DNA from: Enoplosus armatus
Lineage: Eukaryota; Chordata; Actinopteri; Centrarchiformes; Enoplosidae
Direction of reading: 5' to 3'
Length of the DNA: 64,000 bases
Assembly (NCBI RefSeq): GCF_043641665.1
Contig: NC_092191.1
Location: 24,628,081-24,692,080, forward strand
The notes under the pieces are model-generated. The model did not search any database. It was not told the origin of the DNA and saw only the letters and a list, made by a program, of their open reading frames with translations. The stretch's first letter is position 1; each line of letters starts with the position of its first letter. Both the position numbers and the translations under genes were made by a program. Below are positions 34,301-38,650 of this stretch, piece after piece.

Positions 34301-35594
34301 ATCAACCTCATGTAGGTGTCAGGATGTAGTTAGCCAAGCTTAGCATAAAGACTGTGAACTGGTAGAAATGGATAGCTCTGTTTAAAGTAAAAACTATCTA
34401 ACTATCAACACGTCTGAAACTCACTGATTAATGTGTTGTATCTTGTTTGTTTAATAGAAATATAAAAACAACAATTTATGGTTTTAGATTACCCTAAACT
34501 GAGTTAACATTTCAGTCCAATCTGTATCTCATCAATATGGTGCAGATATTGTCAGTTTAGTGTTGTTACCTTATTAAGAACTTTCATTCCCCCCATACCC
34601 TCAGCCCCAATTGTCTCCATCTCTCCTTCTCCCTGTAATCCAGGTGTCAACGTCAACTTAACTTTTGATGAAGGAGTCAGCGCAATCTTCGGTGACCGAG
34701 GAACAAGTAAGCTACAGCGGTTGATGAGTATAAGAGTGTCCTTTCTCGTTAGAAATCAACCTCAATTCCTCCAGAACTAAAAAAACATCTGACGATCTGT
34801 GAGATACACAGGTGTTAAATTTCAATTTAGATTAATCTGTGACTACTGTGTCCTCACAGGTCTTTTGGGGGAGACCAGTGTTCTTCATGTGCGGTCAAAT
34901 GAGCAGCAGTAAGTGCACGACTTTTGTCATGGTTTCCACACAGTCCATGTGTCAGCCACAGCTCTGGTTCTGCAGGCACTTTCACATGTAGTTTGAAGGA
35001 ATGTACAGTAATAATAATGTAATCTAAGTAAATAGTAAACGCTGTCTTTATAGTTGTCTAAACCAGCATTTGTGAATGCTGTGGGTCAGTGGGTGTCTGG
35101 TGTTAAGTAATGGGAAACCTTAATTCTGAAGAACCATGAGTTGAGAACAGTTTGAGTCCAGCATAGAGGCTATATTATGTGTAGCTCTGGTTGTGTATGT
35201 GTTTTTCTTGCGGTTGCTCAGCGGATGGTGAGCTGTAATTTTCTTGGGCTGTCACAGTCCCTCCTGCCCGGCCTGCTGCTGCTCCTCTCGGGTCACTCCT
35301 CCTCCTATGCAACAAATACTGTTAACTCAGTTAACAGAGCTGTTTTTCTTGGTGCCAATGTTCTTGTAATGTATTTTCAATGAGTTTGCAAGACAAGTAA
35401 TGTTTTAGTTATGAAATAACCATGTCCAATATTACACTGCACTAAACATTGTTTTATATTCCTTGTGTAAGGAGTGTTATGGAGAAAGTGTGATTTTAAA
35501 ACTCAGCCTTCTCCTGTTTTTCAGAGCTCCTGGACCAAGGCAGTGGAACGTGCAGTCTCCTCTCCGCCAGAAGAAAAACTCATCTAGAGTTTAG
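277..35594 (+). CDS. ncapd3: Condensin II complex subunit D3 (NCAPD3), 3' three quarters, 28 exons
   Basis: NCAPD3 is the HEAT-repeat non-SMC subunit of condensin II, which acts with SMC2/SMC4, NCAPH2 and NCAPG2 in nuclear mitotic chromosome compaction. Exons read from splice sites: 277-410, 4458-4530, 4763-4888, 6159-6411, 6691-6729, 12608-12700, 12885-12958, 13431-13565, 16936-17156, 17434-17625, 17732-17829, 21624-21733, 22620-22727, 23419-23533, 25153-25248, 25405-25643, 26553-26632, 27140-27277, 27504-27637, 27939-28147, 31465-31575, 31868-32035, 32286-32398, 32782-32846, 33856-33903, 34644-34706, 34860-34908, 35525-35594. They sum to 3,354 nt (1,117 codons plus TAG), and every junction keeps frame with AG/GT sites. 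Peptides follow human NCAPD3 in order from VFHQ to QWNVQSP. The Cnd1-like HEAT core lies in exons at 25153-28147. The N-terminal ~300 residues are outside the window. The C-terminal tail is shorter and less conserved than in human. Identification rests on remembered homology, not on a search. Confidence 0.93.
560..804 (-). mobile_element. L1-like LINE reverse transcriptase fragment (downstream part)
   Basis: On the minus strand this reads the L1-type palm segment: a GTRQG motif near 775, then a YTDD catalytic box ([11 protein letters not shown]) near 620-650, with frameshifts between. It is interrupted at 805 by a Tc1-like transposon. The upstream part of the same domain, in the correct order for one minus-strand element, resumes at 2990-2735. 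It is non-functional. Confidence 0.75.
805..2434 (+). mobile_element. Tc1/mariner-type DNA transposon with ~200-bp inverted repeats
   Basis: The ends are perfect inverted 14-mers, TACAGTAGGGTGCA (805) and TGCACCCTACTGTA (2421-2434), with TA at both edges as expected for TA-targeted Tc1 insertion. The inverted repeats extend about 200 bp inward (805-1010 against about 2235-2434), including a matching AAGTTAAACATGACACATCT segment. The transposase gene lies between them. The element sits inside an older L1-like LINE in an NCAPD3 intron. Confidence 0.93.
1153..2224 (+). pseudogene. Tc1-like transposase, frameshifted
   Basis: The cut-and-paste transposase reads in three pieces. The first (to 1731) has the paired-like helix-turn-helix ([15 protein letters not shown], then GRPRKIS) and the first catalytic Asp in VLWTDETK. 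A frame change near 1690 leads into 1740-1905 ([18 protein letters not shown]). The second Asp (NDPKHTSKP) is readable only in another frame near 1945. The catalytic Glu is in [11 protein letters not shown] (2024-2224). At least two frameshifts break it, so no active enzyme is expected. The ATG at 1207 (MGSSKQLS) is the more usual family start. Confidence 0.9.
2485..2725 (+). repeat. SINE/MITE-like interspersed repeat, copy 1
   Basis: Contains GGTTAGTACTGTCGCA, CCTTGAGCAAGACACTGAA, GTGTGTGAATGGGTGAATGA and CTATATAAGTGAAGACCAT. The same ordered blocks recur at 5548, 12085, 12174, 19193, 23308 and (reversed) 38272. This is a family dispersed through the window; its class cannot be settled from sequence alone. 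Confidence 0.75.
2735..2990 (-). mobile_element. L1-like LINE reverse transcriptase fragment (upstream part)
   Basis: The minus strand reads [16 protein letters not shown], a stop, then [20 protein letters not shown]. This is the L1-type RT finger/palm segment whose first catalytic Asp is in SLDAEK. It is the 5' continuation of the fragment at 560-804, separated from it by the Tc1 element and a SINE-like repeat. Confidence 0.82.
2991..4457. other. NCAPD3 intron remainder
   Basis: No coding segment recognised. It holds a C10 run (3291-3300) and a perfect 12-bp inverted repeat with a 3-nt loop at 3557-3583. An open frame at 3469-3876 has no recognisable motif and is treated as chance. Confidence 0.5.
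4458..4530 (+). CDS. ncapd3: NCAPD3 exon b
   Basis: Encodes [19 protein letters not shown], matching human ALVDELKESIFPVVRILLQ. The first base completes the codon split across the preceding ~4-kb repeat-filled intron. Acceptor CACAG, donor CAG|GTGAAT. Confidence 0.88.
4763..4888 (+). CDS. ncapd3: NCAPD3 exon c
   Basis: 42 whole codons beginning [14 protein letters not shown] and ending FSRHTK, matching human VDKSEYRTFAAQSL...YSRSSK. Acceptor TTTTAG, donor AAAG|GTAACG. The ATG at its start is an internal codon, not a start. Confidence 0.92.
5548..5705 (+). repeat. SINE/MITE-like interspersed repeat, copy 2 (internally shortened)
   Basis: Shares GGTTAGCACTGTCGC, GTGTGTGAATGGGTGAATGA and the tail block around GGGAACTGTCAAGTGCTTTA with the copy at 2485. 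The rest of the 4889-6158 intron shows nothing recognisable. Confidence 0.65.
6159..6411 (+). CDS. ncapd3: NCAPD3 exon d
   Basis: Encodes [19 protein letters not shown] and later [24 protein letters not shown]-repeat helices that align with human HRVFTLDVV and KAPTVRSKALSSFAHCLEL. Donor CCA|GTGAGA leaves one base of a split codon. Confidence 0.92.
6691..6729 (+). CDS. ncapd3: NCAPD3 exon e (39 nt)
   Basis: Small exon reading [13 protein letters not shown], bounded by TCTCTGTTTAG and GAAG|GTACAC. Its phase links exons d and f. The linker is poorly conserved with human, so support comes mainly from splice sites and frame. Confidence 0.75.
6877..6906 (-). repeat. Short interstitial telomere-type repeat
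   Basis: About four CCCTAA units, one of them expanded to CCCCCTAA, lie in an NCAPD3 intron. The orientation is opposite to the TTAGGG tracts at the right end of the window. Around it (6730-7150) nothing else is recognisable. Confidence 0.8.
7700..9463 (-). pseudogene. LINE-B reverse transcriptase ORF (587 codons)
   Basis: Long open frame encoding the RT domain. [18 protein letters not shown] and [20 protein letters not shown] form the N-terminal fingers. [15 protein letters not shown] has the first catalytic Asp, [18 protein letters not shown] the primer-grip region, and [12 protein letters not shown] the catalytic FVDD box. It is the best preserved RT in the window, with all three Asp present. 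The N-terminal part of the protein continues in another frame at 9992-9342, so at least one frameshift breaks the full ORF2. Confidence 0.88.
9342..9992 (-). pseudogene. LINE-B ORF2 spacer between endonuclease and RT
   Basis: Reads [39 protein letters not shown] and [18 protein letters not shown]. This is the linker preceding the RT in this LINE type, and the homologous segment occurs at 51230-51800. It is frameshifted relative to the downstream RT frame near 9400. Confidence 0.82.
10129..11000 (-). pseudogene. LINE-A reverse transcriptase remnants
   Basis: Minus-strand segments [20 protein letters not shown] (about 10930), [16 protein letters not shown] (about 10830), [20 protein letters not shown] (about 10620) and [20 protein letters not shown] (about 10480) follow RT order in different frames. 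Frameshifts and short deletions separate them. Confidence 0.82.
11000..11735 (-). pseudogene. LINE-A 5' region and AP-endonuclease fragment
   Basis: Minus-strand homologue of 45275-45840. It contains the [16 protein letters not shown] endonuclease start and the ACATGGCTGC segment (ETWL). It breaks up in several frames. Confidence 0.78.
11736..12084. other. NCAPD3 intron, unclassified
   Basis: Contains a GCATGCGCACT segment and a GGACCCAAATGCAGGAGACA stretch of the kind seen in fish interspersed elements, but no ends or coding motifs that allow a class to be named. Confidence 0.4.
12085..12350 (+). repeat. SINE/MITE-like repeat, two tandem tail copies
   Basis: Two successive copies of the tail block (AAGCGCTTTGGGAACC and CTATATAAGTGAGATCATTT near 12100 and 12270) and one copy of the middle block (GACCAGCACCTTGCATGGCA near 12188). 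Either a tandem duplication or an insertion of one copy beside another. Confidence 0.7.
12608..12700 (+). CDS. ncapd3: NCAPD3 exon f
   Basis: Ser/Thr-rich linker [18 protein letters not shown]...SSTDSSG, matching the human FSYQRQTSNRSE...IDSSGE linker. It lies after a 5.9-kb intron holding a nested LINE-A/LINE-B pair. Acceptor TTTCAG, donor GACG|GTGAGA. Confidence 0.85.
12885..12958 (+). CDS. ncapd3: NCAPD3 exon g
   Basis: Encodes [19 protein letters not shown], matching human [19 protein letters not shown] almost residue for residue. Acceptor GATGCAG, donor CTGCAG|GTACTG. Confidence 0.95.
13048..13345 (-). mobile_element. Internally deleted LINE-B (5' end fused to 3' end)
   Basis: The left ~120 bp is the LINE-B 3' tail (TCAGAATCAGAAACTGTTTA and the following TTGCCAAGTAACATACATTA). 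The right ~175 bp is the LINE-B 5' end (it ends ATCTTGGAT, and its complement begins ATCCAAGATGGCGCC). The join is near 13168. All coding sequence is missing, leaving a 300-bp element with both termini. The full 5' segment is seen again at 14548-14725. Confidence 0.82.
13431..13565 (+). CDS. ncapd3: NCAPD3 exon h
   Basis: 45 whole codons, including [20 protein letters not shown] (human [20 protein letters not shown]). Acceptor GCCACAG, donor GCG|GTGAGT. The exon sits between an internally deleted LINE-B and a LINE-B 5' fragment. Confidence 0.95.
13566..14029. other. NCAPD3 intron, nothing recognised
   Basis: AT-rich sequence between exon h and the LINE-B fragment. No coding motif, inverted termini or tandem repeat seen. 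Confidence 0.45.
14030..14725 (-). mobile_element. LINE-B 5' half (5' UTR, N-terminal region and start of endonuclease)
   Basis: The minus strand begins ATCCAAGATGGCGCAGCGG and encodes [20 protein letters not shown], then [20 protein letters not shown] and [14 protein letters not shown], the first AP-endonuclease motifs (N, E). A frame change follows into [18 protein letters not shown] (about 14040-14110). It stops at about 14030 with no RT, so it is a 3'-deleted fragment. The hydrophobic N-terminus is notable but is not evidence of a host gene. Confidence 0.82.
14726..15470. other. NCAPD3 intron rich in GCTAGC/TAGCTA words
   Basis: Many GCTAGC, AGCTAGCT and TAGCTAA words between 14890 and 15250 suggest an old interspersed element or a low-complexity tract. 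No termini or coding capacity were found. Confidence 0.4.
15471..15590 (+). repeat. Interspersed repeat, inverted mate at 20380
   Basis: The block from CCTATTGGATGTTAACCCTA to CTGATACAATGGCGG recurs in reverse complement at about 20380-20470 (CCGCCATTGTATCAGACGAT ... AACAGCCAATAGG). The class is unknown. Confidence 0.65.
16199..16222. repeat. (TA)n microsatellite
   Basis: About twelve TA dinucleotides beside a TATGTATACGTATA run in an NCAPD3 intron. Confidence 0.85.
16550..16685. repeat. MITE-like repeat end
   Basis: AAAGAGGACCTTTTATGC at the left and GAGCATAATGCCTCCTCTTTA at the right are imperfect inverted ends. The internal block ATAGAGCTGGAAATGAGCAT recurs at 24735 and, reversed, near 41420. 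Probably a short non-autonomous DNA element. Confidence 0.6.
16936..17156 (+). CDS. ncapd3: NCAPD3 exon i
   Basis: Encodes [20 protein letters not shown] and [12 protein letters not shown] (human [32 protein letters not shown]). Acceptor CACCAG. The donor CAG|GTTGGA is weak but phase-correct. Confidence 0.94.
17434..17625 (+). CDS. ncapd3: NCAPD3 exon j
   Basis: Encodes [20 protein letters not shown]...[14 protein letters not shown]...[11 protein letters not shown]. This aligns with human [20 protein letters not shown]. Acceptor CTACAG, donor CAG|GTAAAG. Confidence 0.95.
17732..17829 (+). CDS. ncapd3: NCAPD3 exon k
   Basis: Encodes [20 protein letters not shown] (human [20 protein letters not shown]). 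Acceptor GCTCTTAG, donor TTA|GTAAGT. One base is left for the next exon. Confidence 0.94.
17830..18539. other. NCAPD3 intron with (TG)n tract
   Basis: Holds a (GT)11 microsatellite at 18361-18382 and a stretch at 18000-18340 resembling a dispersed fish repeat (TTAAAGCTGGAGTGTGGAAC). Nothing codes here. Confidence 0.45.
19193..19395 (+). repeat. SINE/MITE-like interspersed repeat, with (GT)n expansion
   Basis: Same ordered blocks as at 2485, with a (GT) tract of about 14 units (19312-19341) expanded between the ATGGTGTGTG block and the tail CTGTAAAGCGCTTTTGTAAC. Confidence 0.72.
19396..19850. mobile_element. Hairpin MITE with long inverted arms
   Basis: The left arm (about 19410-19580) and right arm (about 19715-19848) are imperfect reverse complements. 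For example GCATGCCACTAACAATAT pairs with ATATTGTTAGTGACATGC, and ACCCGCCCCTTTGTATTTAG pairs with CTAAATACAAAGGGGCGGGT. The spacer is about 135 bp. No coding capacity. It lies inside LINE-E. Confidence 0.78.
20930..21271 (+). pseudogene. LINE reverse transcriptase fragment
   Basis: Reads [37 protein letters not shown] and [20 protein letters not shown]. This resembles the LINE-A/B palm and thumb, with the catalytic FADD altered to FADH. Segments between the motifs are deleted. Non-functional. Confidence 0.72.
21300..21560 (-). pseudogene. LINE C-terminal fragment (zinc-knuckle-like)
   Basis: The minus strand reads [20 protein letters not shown], the Cys/His C-terminal region seen after the RT in several non-LTR elements. 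It resembles the segment at 18550-18640 and probably belongs to the same family (LINE-E). Confidence 0.6.
21624..21733 (+). CDS. ncapd3: NCAPD3 exon l
   Basis: Encodes [20 protein letters not shown] (human [20 protein letters not shown]). A long pyrimidine run precedes the acceptor CCAG. Donor CAG|GTGGGA. Confidence 0.93.
22009..22338. mobile_element. MITE with terminal inverted repeats
   Basis: The left end AGAGCTGCAACGATTAGTCG and the right end AATCGTTAGTTGCAGCCCT are imperfect inverted repeats about 330 bp apart, with further internal symmetry (GATTAATCG words). It resembles a short non-autonomous DNA transposon common in fish. No coding capacity. Confidence 0.72.
22620..22727 (+). CDS. 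ncapd3: NCAPD3 exon m
   Basis: 36 whole codons: [20 protein letters not shown]...NLNEELM (human [20 protein letters not shown]...NMDEDLL). Acceptor TTTTTGCAG, donor ATG|GTGAGA. Confidence 0.93.
23139..23161. repeat. (CA)n microsatellite
   Basis: About eleven AC dinucleotides in the intron between exons m and n. Confidence 0.85.
23308..23372 (+). repeat. SINE/MITE-like repeat, tail only
   Basis: Only the tail block is present: CTGTAAAGCGCTTTGGGAAC and AAAAGCGCTATGTAACTGAA. Confidence 0.65.
23419..23533 (+). CDS. ncapd3: NCAPD3 exon n
   Basis: Encodes [20 protein letters not shown] and LLVESVL (human [20 protein letters not shown]). Acceptor TCTTCCAG, donor GGCAG|GTAGGG. Confidence 0.93.
23534..25152. 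other. NCAPD3 intron with repeat pieces
   Basis: 24395-24520 recurs at about 39325-39450 (TTCCAAGCTAAGTTACTGT and GCTGTGCTCAGGGCTCAGAG shared). 24710-24770 shares AAAGAGCTGGAAATTAGCAT with the MITE at 16550. 25025-25095 is a fish LINE/SINE 3' tail (TTTATTTATATAGTGCCAAA) also found at 46370. The rest is unassigned. Confidence 0.6.
25153..25248 (+). CDS. ncapd3: NCAPD3 exon o
   Basis: Variable linker followed by [14 protein letters not shown], the start of the Cnd1-like HEAT core (human MPSVIRAHAIITLG). Acceptor TTGACAG, donor TTTAG|GTAAAC. Confidence 0.93.
   Translation, partial: GARRSYQPRCLCLNSKQTLCLPESGRTESSL
25405..25643 (+). CDS. ncapd3: NCAPD3 exon p
   Basis: The best conserved exon: [40 protein letters not shown] and [13 protein letters not shown], nearly identical to the human Cnd1 core. 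Acceptor GTTCAG, donor CCAG|GTGGGA. Confidence 0.97.
25644..26552. other. NCAPD3 intron, repeat-like but unclassified
   Basis: 25850-25970 has two related blocks, ATTAACATGCGTCCTGGGTG and ATTAACATGCGTCTCCTCAT, with GTGATCGGAT-type words in both orientations, suggesting a short palindromic element. No coding segment seen. Confidence 0.4.
26553..26632 (+). CDS. ncapd3: NCAPD3 exon q
   Basis: Encodes [20 protein letters not shown] (human [20 protein letters not shown]). Acceptor TTTTCTAG, donor GGCAG|GTAAAT. Confidence 0.96.
26633..27139. other. NCAPD3 intron, nothing recognised
   Basis: AT-rich. Contains a short AGTAAAGTAAATAA tandem run at 26643-26700 and no other pattern. Confidence 0.5.
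27140..27277 (+). CDS. ncapd3: NCAPD3 exon r
   Basis: Encodes [20 protein letters not shown] and [20 protein letters not shown] (human [38 protein letters not shown]). Acceptor TTTCCCAG, donor GAGAG|GTAGGA. Confidence 0.96.
27504..27637 (+). CDS. ncapd3: NCAPD3 exon s
   Basis: Encodes [20 protein letters not shown] and [14 protein letters not shown] (human [34 protein letters not shown]). Acceptor GTGCAG, donor TTAG|GTGAGC. Confidence 0.96.
27939..28147 (+). CDS. ncapd3: NCAPD3 exon t
   Basis: Encodes [20 protein letters not shown], ending [13 protein letters not shown] (human NVVMQEAQKKLISQ). Acceptor ATCCCAG, donor ACAG|GTGAGC. A 3.3-kb intron with an antisense LINE-C follows. Confidence 0.95.
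28540..31060 (-). mobile_element. LINE-C (CR1/L2-like), antisense in NCAPD3 intron
   Basis: On the minus strand: endonuclease C-terminus with [16 protein letters not shown] (about 30600), spacer [20 protein letters not shown] (about 30350), RT with the catalytic box [18 protein letters not shown] (about 29630-29680), [16 protein letters not shown] and [20 protein letters not shown], then the 3' UTR to about 28540. A segment of RT between about 29810 and 30050 is deleted relative to the copy at 46366-50575. It is frameshifted and 5'-truncated at about 31055. Confidence 0.85.
31061..31420. other. NCAPD3 intron, unclassified repeat-like sequence
   Basis: Starts right after the LINE-C truncation point with a GGAGGCGGGGGAATAAC block and purine-rich GGAGAGTGAGAAGGAGAGA. 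No coding motif or termini identified. Confidence 0.4.
31465..31575 (+). CDS. ncapd3: NCAPD3 exon u
   Basis: 37 whole codons: [20 protein letters not shown]...RDLMAYLQ (human [20 protein letters not shown]). Acceptor TCCACAG, donor CCAG|GTGAGA. Confidence 0.95.
31868..32035 (+). CDS. ncapd3: NCAPD3 exon v
   Basis: 56 whole codons: [20 protein letters not shown] followed by a charged Glu/Lys-rich stretch (human [20 protein letters not shown]). Acceptor CATCAG, donor CACAG|GTCAGA. Confidence 0.94.
32286..32398 (+). CDS. ncapd3: NCAPD3 exon w
   Basis: Low-complexity Pro/Ser/Arg-rich tail segment with [11 protein letters not shown] and [11 protein letters not shown]. Acceptor CCTCAG, donor ACAA|GTAGGT. 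Conservation with human is weak here; support is from phase and position. Confidence 0.82.
32399..32781. other. NCAPD3 intron, nothing recognised apart from a short TG tract
   Basis: A short (GTGT)n run at 32754-32769 precedes the acceptor of exon x. No repeat family recognised. Confidence 0.5.
32782..32846 (+). CDS. ncapd3: NCAPD3 exon x (65 nt)
   Basis: Short exon [20 protein letters not shown], needed to bridge the phases of exons w and y: without it exon y would read into a TAA. Acceptor TTATCAG after a TG-rich tract, donor ACAG|GTACAA. Confidence 0.72.
32847..33855. other. NCAPD3 intron, AT-rich
   Basis: An open frame at 33187-33501 (+) has no recognised domain, lies inside an intron and is not counted as a gene. 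No repeat termini found. Confidence 0.45.
33856..33903 (+). CDS. ncapd3: NCAPD3 exon y
   Basis: Encodes [15 protein letters not shown], matching human HVTKRAISTPEK. Acceptor TTTCCAG, donor AAAG|GTAAGA. Confidence 0.88.
33904..34643. other. NCAPD3 intron, nothing recognised
   Basis: No coding, tandem or inverted pattern stands out. Confidence 0.5.
34644..34706 (+). CDS. ncapd3: NCAPD3 exon z
   Basis: Encodes [20 protein letters not shown], aligned with human ISDVTFGAGVSYIGTPRT. Acceptor AATCCAG, donor ACAA|GTAAGC. Confidence 0.87.
34860..34908 (+). CDS. ncapd3: NCAPD3 penultimate exon
   Basis: Encodes [15 protein letters not shown]. Acceptor CCTCACAG, donor AGCA|GTAAGT. The phase fits both neighbours. 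The corresponding human segment is ILCLSLPDKP. Confidence 0.84.
34909..35524. other. Last NCAPD3 intron, nothing recognised
   Basis: No coding, tandem or inverted pattern stands out. It ends in TCTCCTGTTTTTCAG, a good acceptor. Confidence 0.5.
35525..35594 (+). CDS. ncapd3: NCAPD3 last coding exon and stop
   Basis: Encodes [20 protein letters not shown] and stops at TAG 35592-35594. The human counterpart QPQQWNVRSPARNK continues about 20 residues further, so this fish tail is shorter. Acceptor TTTTTCAG. Confidence 0.93.
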
Positions 35595-35730
35595 TTGACA
35601 CACAGCTTAATTTCGTTGTTTCTCTTACTACATCTTACATCTTCATTTCCATCTACATGCTTTGACTGATATTCTCTTTCATCTTTATCTTTGATATGTT
35701 TGTGTCAAGGTTTGTCTTTTTTCTTTTTGT

Positions 35731-35736
35731 AATAAA
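35731..35736 (+). terminator. NCAPD3 polyadenylation signal
   Basis: AATAAA lies 137 bases after the NCAPD3 stop codon and is followed by a T/G-rich stretch (TGTTGTTGTTTTT) typical of a downstream element. The 3' UTR is therefore probably about 160 nt. Confidence 0.8.
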
Positions 35737-36430
35737 GGTGACCTTGACACACTATGTTGTTGTTTTTAATAGCCAAATTTACGTACATCCCCTGAATGTA
35801 CCATTAGCAAAATAGCGCAGCGTGTAAGTTCGGTTTACCCCGCATATGCACACACACAGTCACCGGGAGCATGTTGCTCAGGTAGGTGTAGGAAGCTCAG
35901 CTAGGGCCAGGAAGACTCGCAGACAGGGAGAGGGATTGTGAAGTGAGACGCTTGCCGTGGGACTGGACTGGTGAAGCTGGCCGTGTTTATCAGGGGAGAC
36001 ATTTGTTGTGCGTGGCTGTATGGAAGAGCAGTTGTCGCATGCCTCTGGTGAAGAACCATCCTGCAACCATAAGGACAGTGAGGAGATGGTCAGAGGAGGC
36101 TTATGAGACACTTCAGGGATGTTTTGAGGTGACTGACTGGCAGGCACTCTGTGAGCCGCATGGAGAGGACATTGATGGGCTCACAGAGTGCATCACGGAT
36201 TACATCAACTTCTGTGTGGACTCCACTGTCCTAGCAAGGACTGTCCATTGTTATTCAAATAACAAGCCATGAGTGACAAAGGACATCAAGGCCATCCTAA
36301 ATAAAAAGAAGTTGCCTTCACAGCTGGCAACAGGGAGGAGGTGAGAACGATCCAGGGGGAACTGAAGGCAAAGATCAGGGAGGCCAAGGAGAAGTACAGG
36401 AGGAAGCTGGAGTGGAAACTCCAGCAGAAT

Positions 36431-37085
36431 ATAATATAAAAATAAAAATGAGATAAGATAAATAACAAACAGTGCAGTGACCAAAATAAAGTAAAGTGTC
36501 CAGGTAAAGTGTCCAGTAGGGGGTGGGTGCGTTAATGTAACGCAGGGGGGACAGGGGTGATGTACGTTAATATAACGTGTAACTTGTGTTTGTGTCCGGG
36601 GGGGGGGGTCAATGTAAGTTTGTCAGGTTGACTGCAGAGGGGAAGAAACTGTTTTTGTGGCGGGAGGTTTTGGTCCTGATGGACTGCAGCCTCCTGCCAG
36701 AGGGGAGTGGGTCGAACAGATGGTGTCCGGGGTGGGAGGGGTCAGCAGCGATCTTCCCTGCTCTCCTCAGGGTCCTGGAGGAGTACAGGTCCTGAAGTGA
36801 TGGGAGGTTGCAGCCGATCACCCTCTCTGCAGAGCGGATGATACGCTGCAGTCTGCGTCTGTCCTTGGTGGAGGCAGCAGCATACCAGACGGTGATGGAG
36901 GAGGTGAGGATGGACTCTATGATGGCAGTGTAGAAGTGAACCAGCATTGTTTGTGGCAGGTTAAACTTCCTCAGCTGCCTCAGGAAGTACATCCTCTGTT
37001 GGGCTTTCTTGATGAGGGAGCTGATGTTCAGCTCCCACCAGAGGTCCTGGCTGATGATGGAGCCCAGGAAACGGAAGGACTCCAC
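36431..37085 (-). mobile_element. LINE-B 3' fragment nested in LINE-A
   Basis: Minus-strand homologue of 7740-8400: [20 protein letters not shown] and [20 protein letters not shown] (RT thumb), ending in [18 protein letters not shown] sequence and the 3' UTR. The TCAGAA tail is missing at the left. The host LINE-A has lost the RT fingers at this site. Confidence 0.82.
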
Positions 37086-38049
37086 AGATTGTCAACTACT
37101 ACTATGTGCGCTTACAACACTGTCAGACAGAGTGGTCAGCAACACAGAGGCCCCGCAGGGGACTGTCCTCTCTTCACCATCTACACCATGGACTTAAGTT
37201 ACTGCACAGAGACCTGCCATCTTCAGAAGTTTTTTGATGACTCAGCAATAGTTGGATGTATCAGTAAGGGTGATGAGGAGGAGTACAGGGCTGCTGTGGA
37301 CAACTTTGTCACATGGTGCGAGCAGAATCATCTACAGCTCAACGTGACAAAGACTAAGTAGCTGACTGTGGATCTGAGGAGGACCAAGGTGCTGATGACC
37401 CCTGTTTCCATCCAGGGGGTCAGTGTGGACATTGTAGAGGATTACAAGTACCTGAGAGTTCACATTGACATTAAACTGGACTGGGCAGTGAAGACTAATG
37501 CCCTCTACAGGAAGGGCCAGAGCCGTCTCTATTTTCTAAGGTGGCTGAGGTCCTTCAACATCTGCCGGACGATGCTGAGGATGTTTTATGAGTCTGTGGT
37601 GGCCAGTGCTATCCTCTATGCTGTTGCATGCTGGGGCAGCAGGCTGAGGGTGGCGGACTCTAACAGACTCAATAAACTGATCCGCAAGGCCAGTGATGTT
37701 GTGGGGGTGGAGCTGGACTCTCTGATGGTGGTGTCAGAGAGGAGGGTGCTGTCCAAGCTGCGGGTCATCTTGGACAATGTCTCACATCCTCCATGACGTA
37801 CTGGTCAGGCAAAAGAGCACCTTCAGTGGGAGACTCATTCCTCCTAAATGTACAACTGAGCGCCACAGGAAATCATTCTTGCCTGTGGCCATCAAACTGT
37901 TCAACTTCTCCCTCTGAGTGTCACTGACACTCTGAAGAAAGAGACTGGAAACCTGTACCTACTTCACCTGTTGACATACTACCTCATCATTTATTCTTTA
38001 AATGTGCCAGTGCCATACATATATGTCATACACAACAGTGCAATACATA

Positions 38050-38072
38050 CATACACACACACACACACACAT
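38050..38072. repeat. (AC)n microsatellite in LINE-A 3' UTR
   Basis: About ten AC units followed by (AT)n. It lies in the 3' UTR of LINE-A; a related AC/AT tract is in the copy at 38450. Confidence 0.8.
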
Positions 38073-38271
38073 ACATATATATATACACATTGTTATTGTA
38101 TATATTTTTATCTTTATTTTTTATTTTCTATTTCTTATTTTTATATTTTGTACATACTTTAGCTCTAAATTTATGCTACTTTCTAATCTTGAATGGGAGC
38201 ACCTGTACTGTACAATTTCCCCCCGGGGATCAATTAAGTATTTCTCATTCTGATTCCATTAGGGAGGAACT

Positions 38272-38348
38272 TAGGGTTCAGTGTCTTGCTCAAGGACACC
38301 AGCTTTACCTCCCGTGCGACAGTGCTAACCACTGCGCCACCATGCCAC
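38272..38348 (-). repeat. SINE/MITE-like repeat fragment, reverse orientation
   Basis: Reverse complement of the GTGTCCTTGAGCAAGACACT block of the copy at 2485. It sits between two LINE-A 3' tails. Confidence 0.68.
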
Positions 38349-38650
38349 CTCAGCCAGGAGTCCATGGGACAGTGTCAGACACTCTATTATTTATTCTTTT
38401 AACCTTTCATTGCAATACATATATAGTCATACACAACAGTACAATACATACACACATATATATATACATTGTTGTTGTGTATATTTTTTACTTCTATTTT
38501 TCACTTAAATATTGTAAATGTGTATATTTTGTATTTTCTATTTCACATACATTTAGTCCTAAATTTATGCTGCTTTCTACTCTCGAATGGGAGCACTAGT
38601 ACTGTACAATTTCCCCCTGGGGATCAATAAAGTATTTCTGATTCTGATTC
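38349..38650 (+). mobile_element. LINE-A 3' tail fragment
   Basis: A second, separate LINE-A 3' UTR. It ends CTGTACAATTTCCCCCTGGG followed by ATCAATAAAGTATTTCTGAT and TTCTGATTCTGA. Strongly 5'-truncated. Confidence 0.82.

Larger units (their letters stand above)
36040..38260 (+). mobile_element. LINE-A, degenerate, with an inserted LINE-B fragment
   Basis: 36040-36430 encodes the LINE-A spacer (RRWSEEAYETLQGCFEVTDW; REAKEKYRRKLEW at the end). 36431-37085 is an opposite-strand LINE-B fragment. 37086-37795 encodes RT ([59 protein letters not shown]). The 3' UTR runs to the tail GGGGATCAATTAAGTATTTC at about 38260. The RT box reads FFDD, and a TAG at 37359 breaks the frame. Confidence 0.85.
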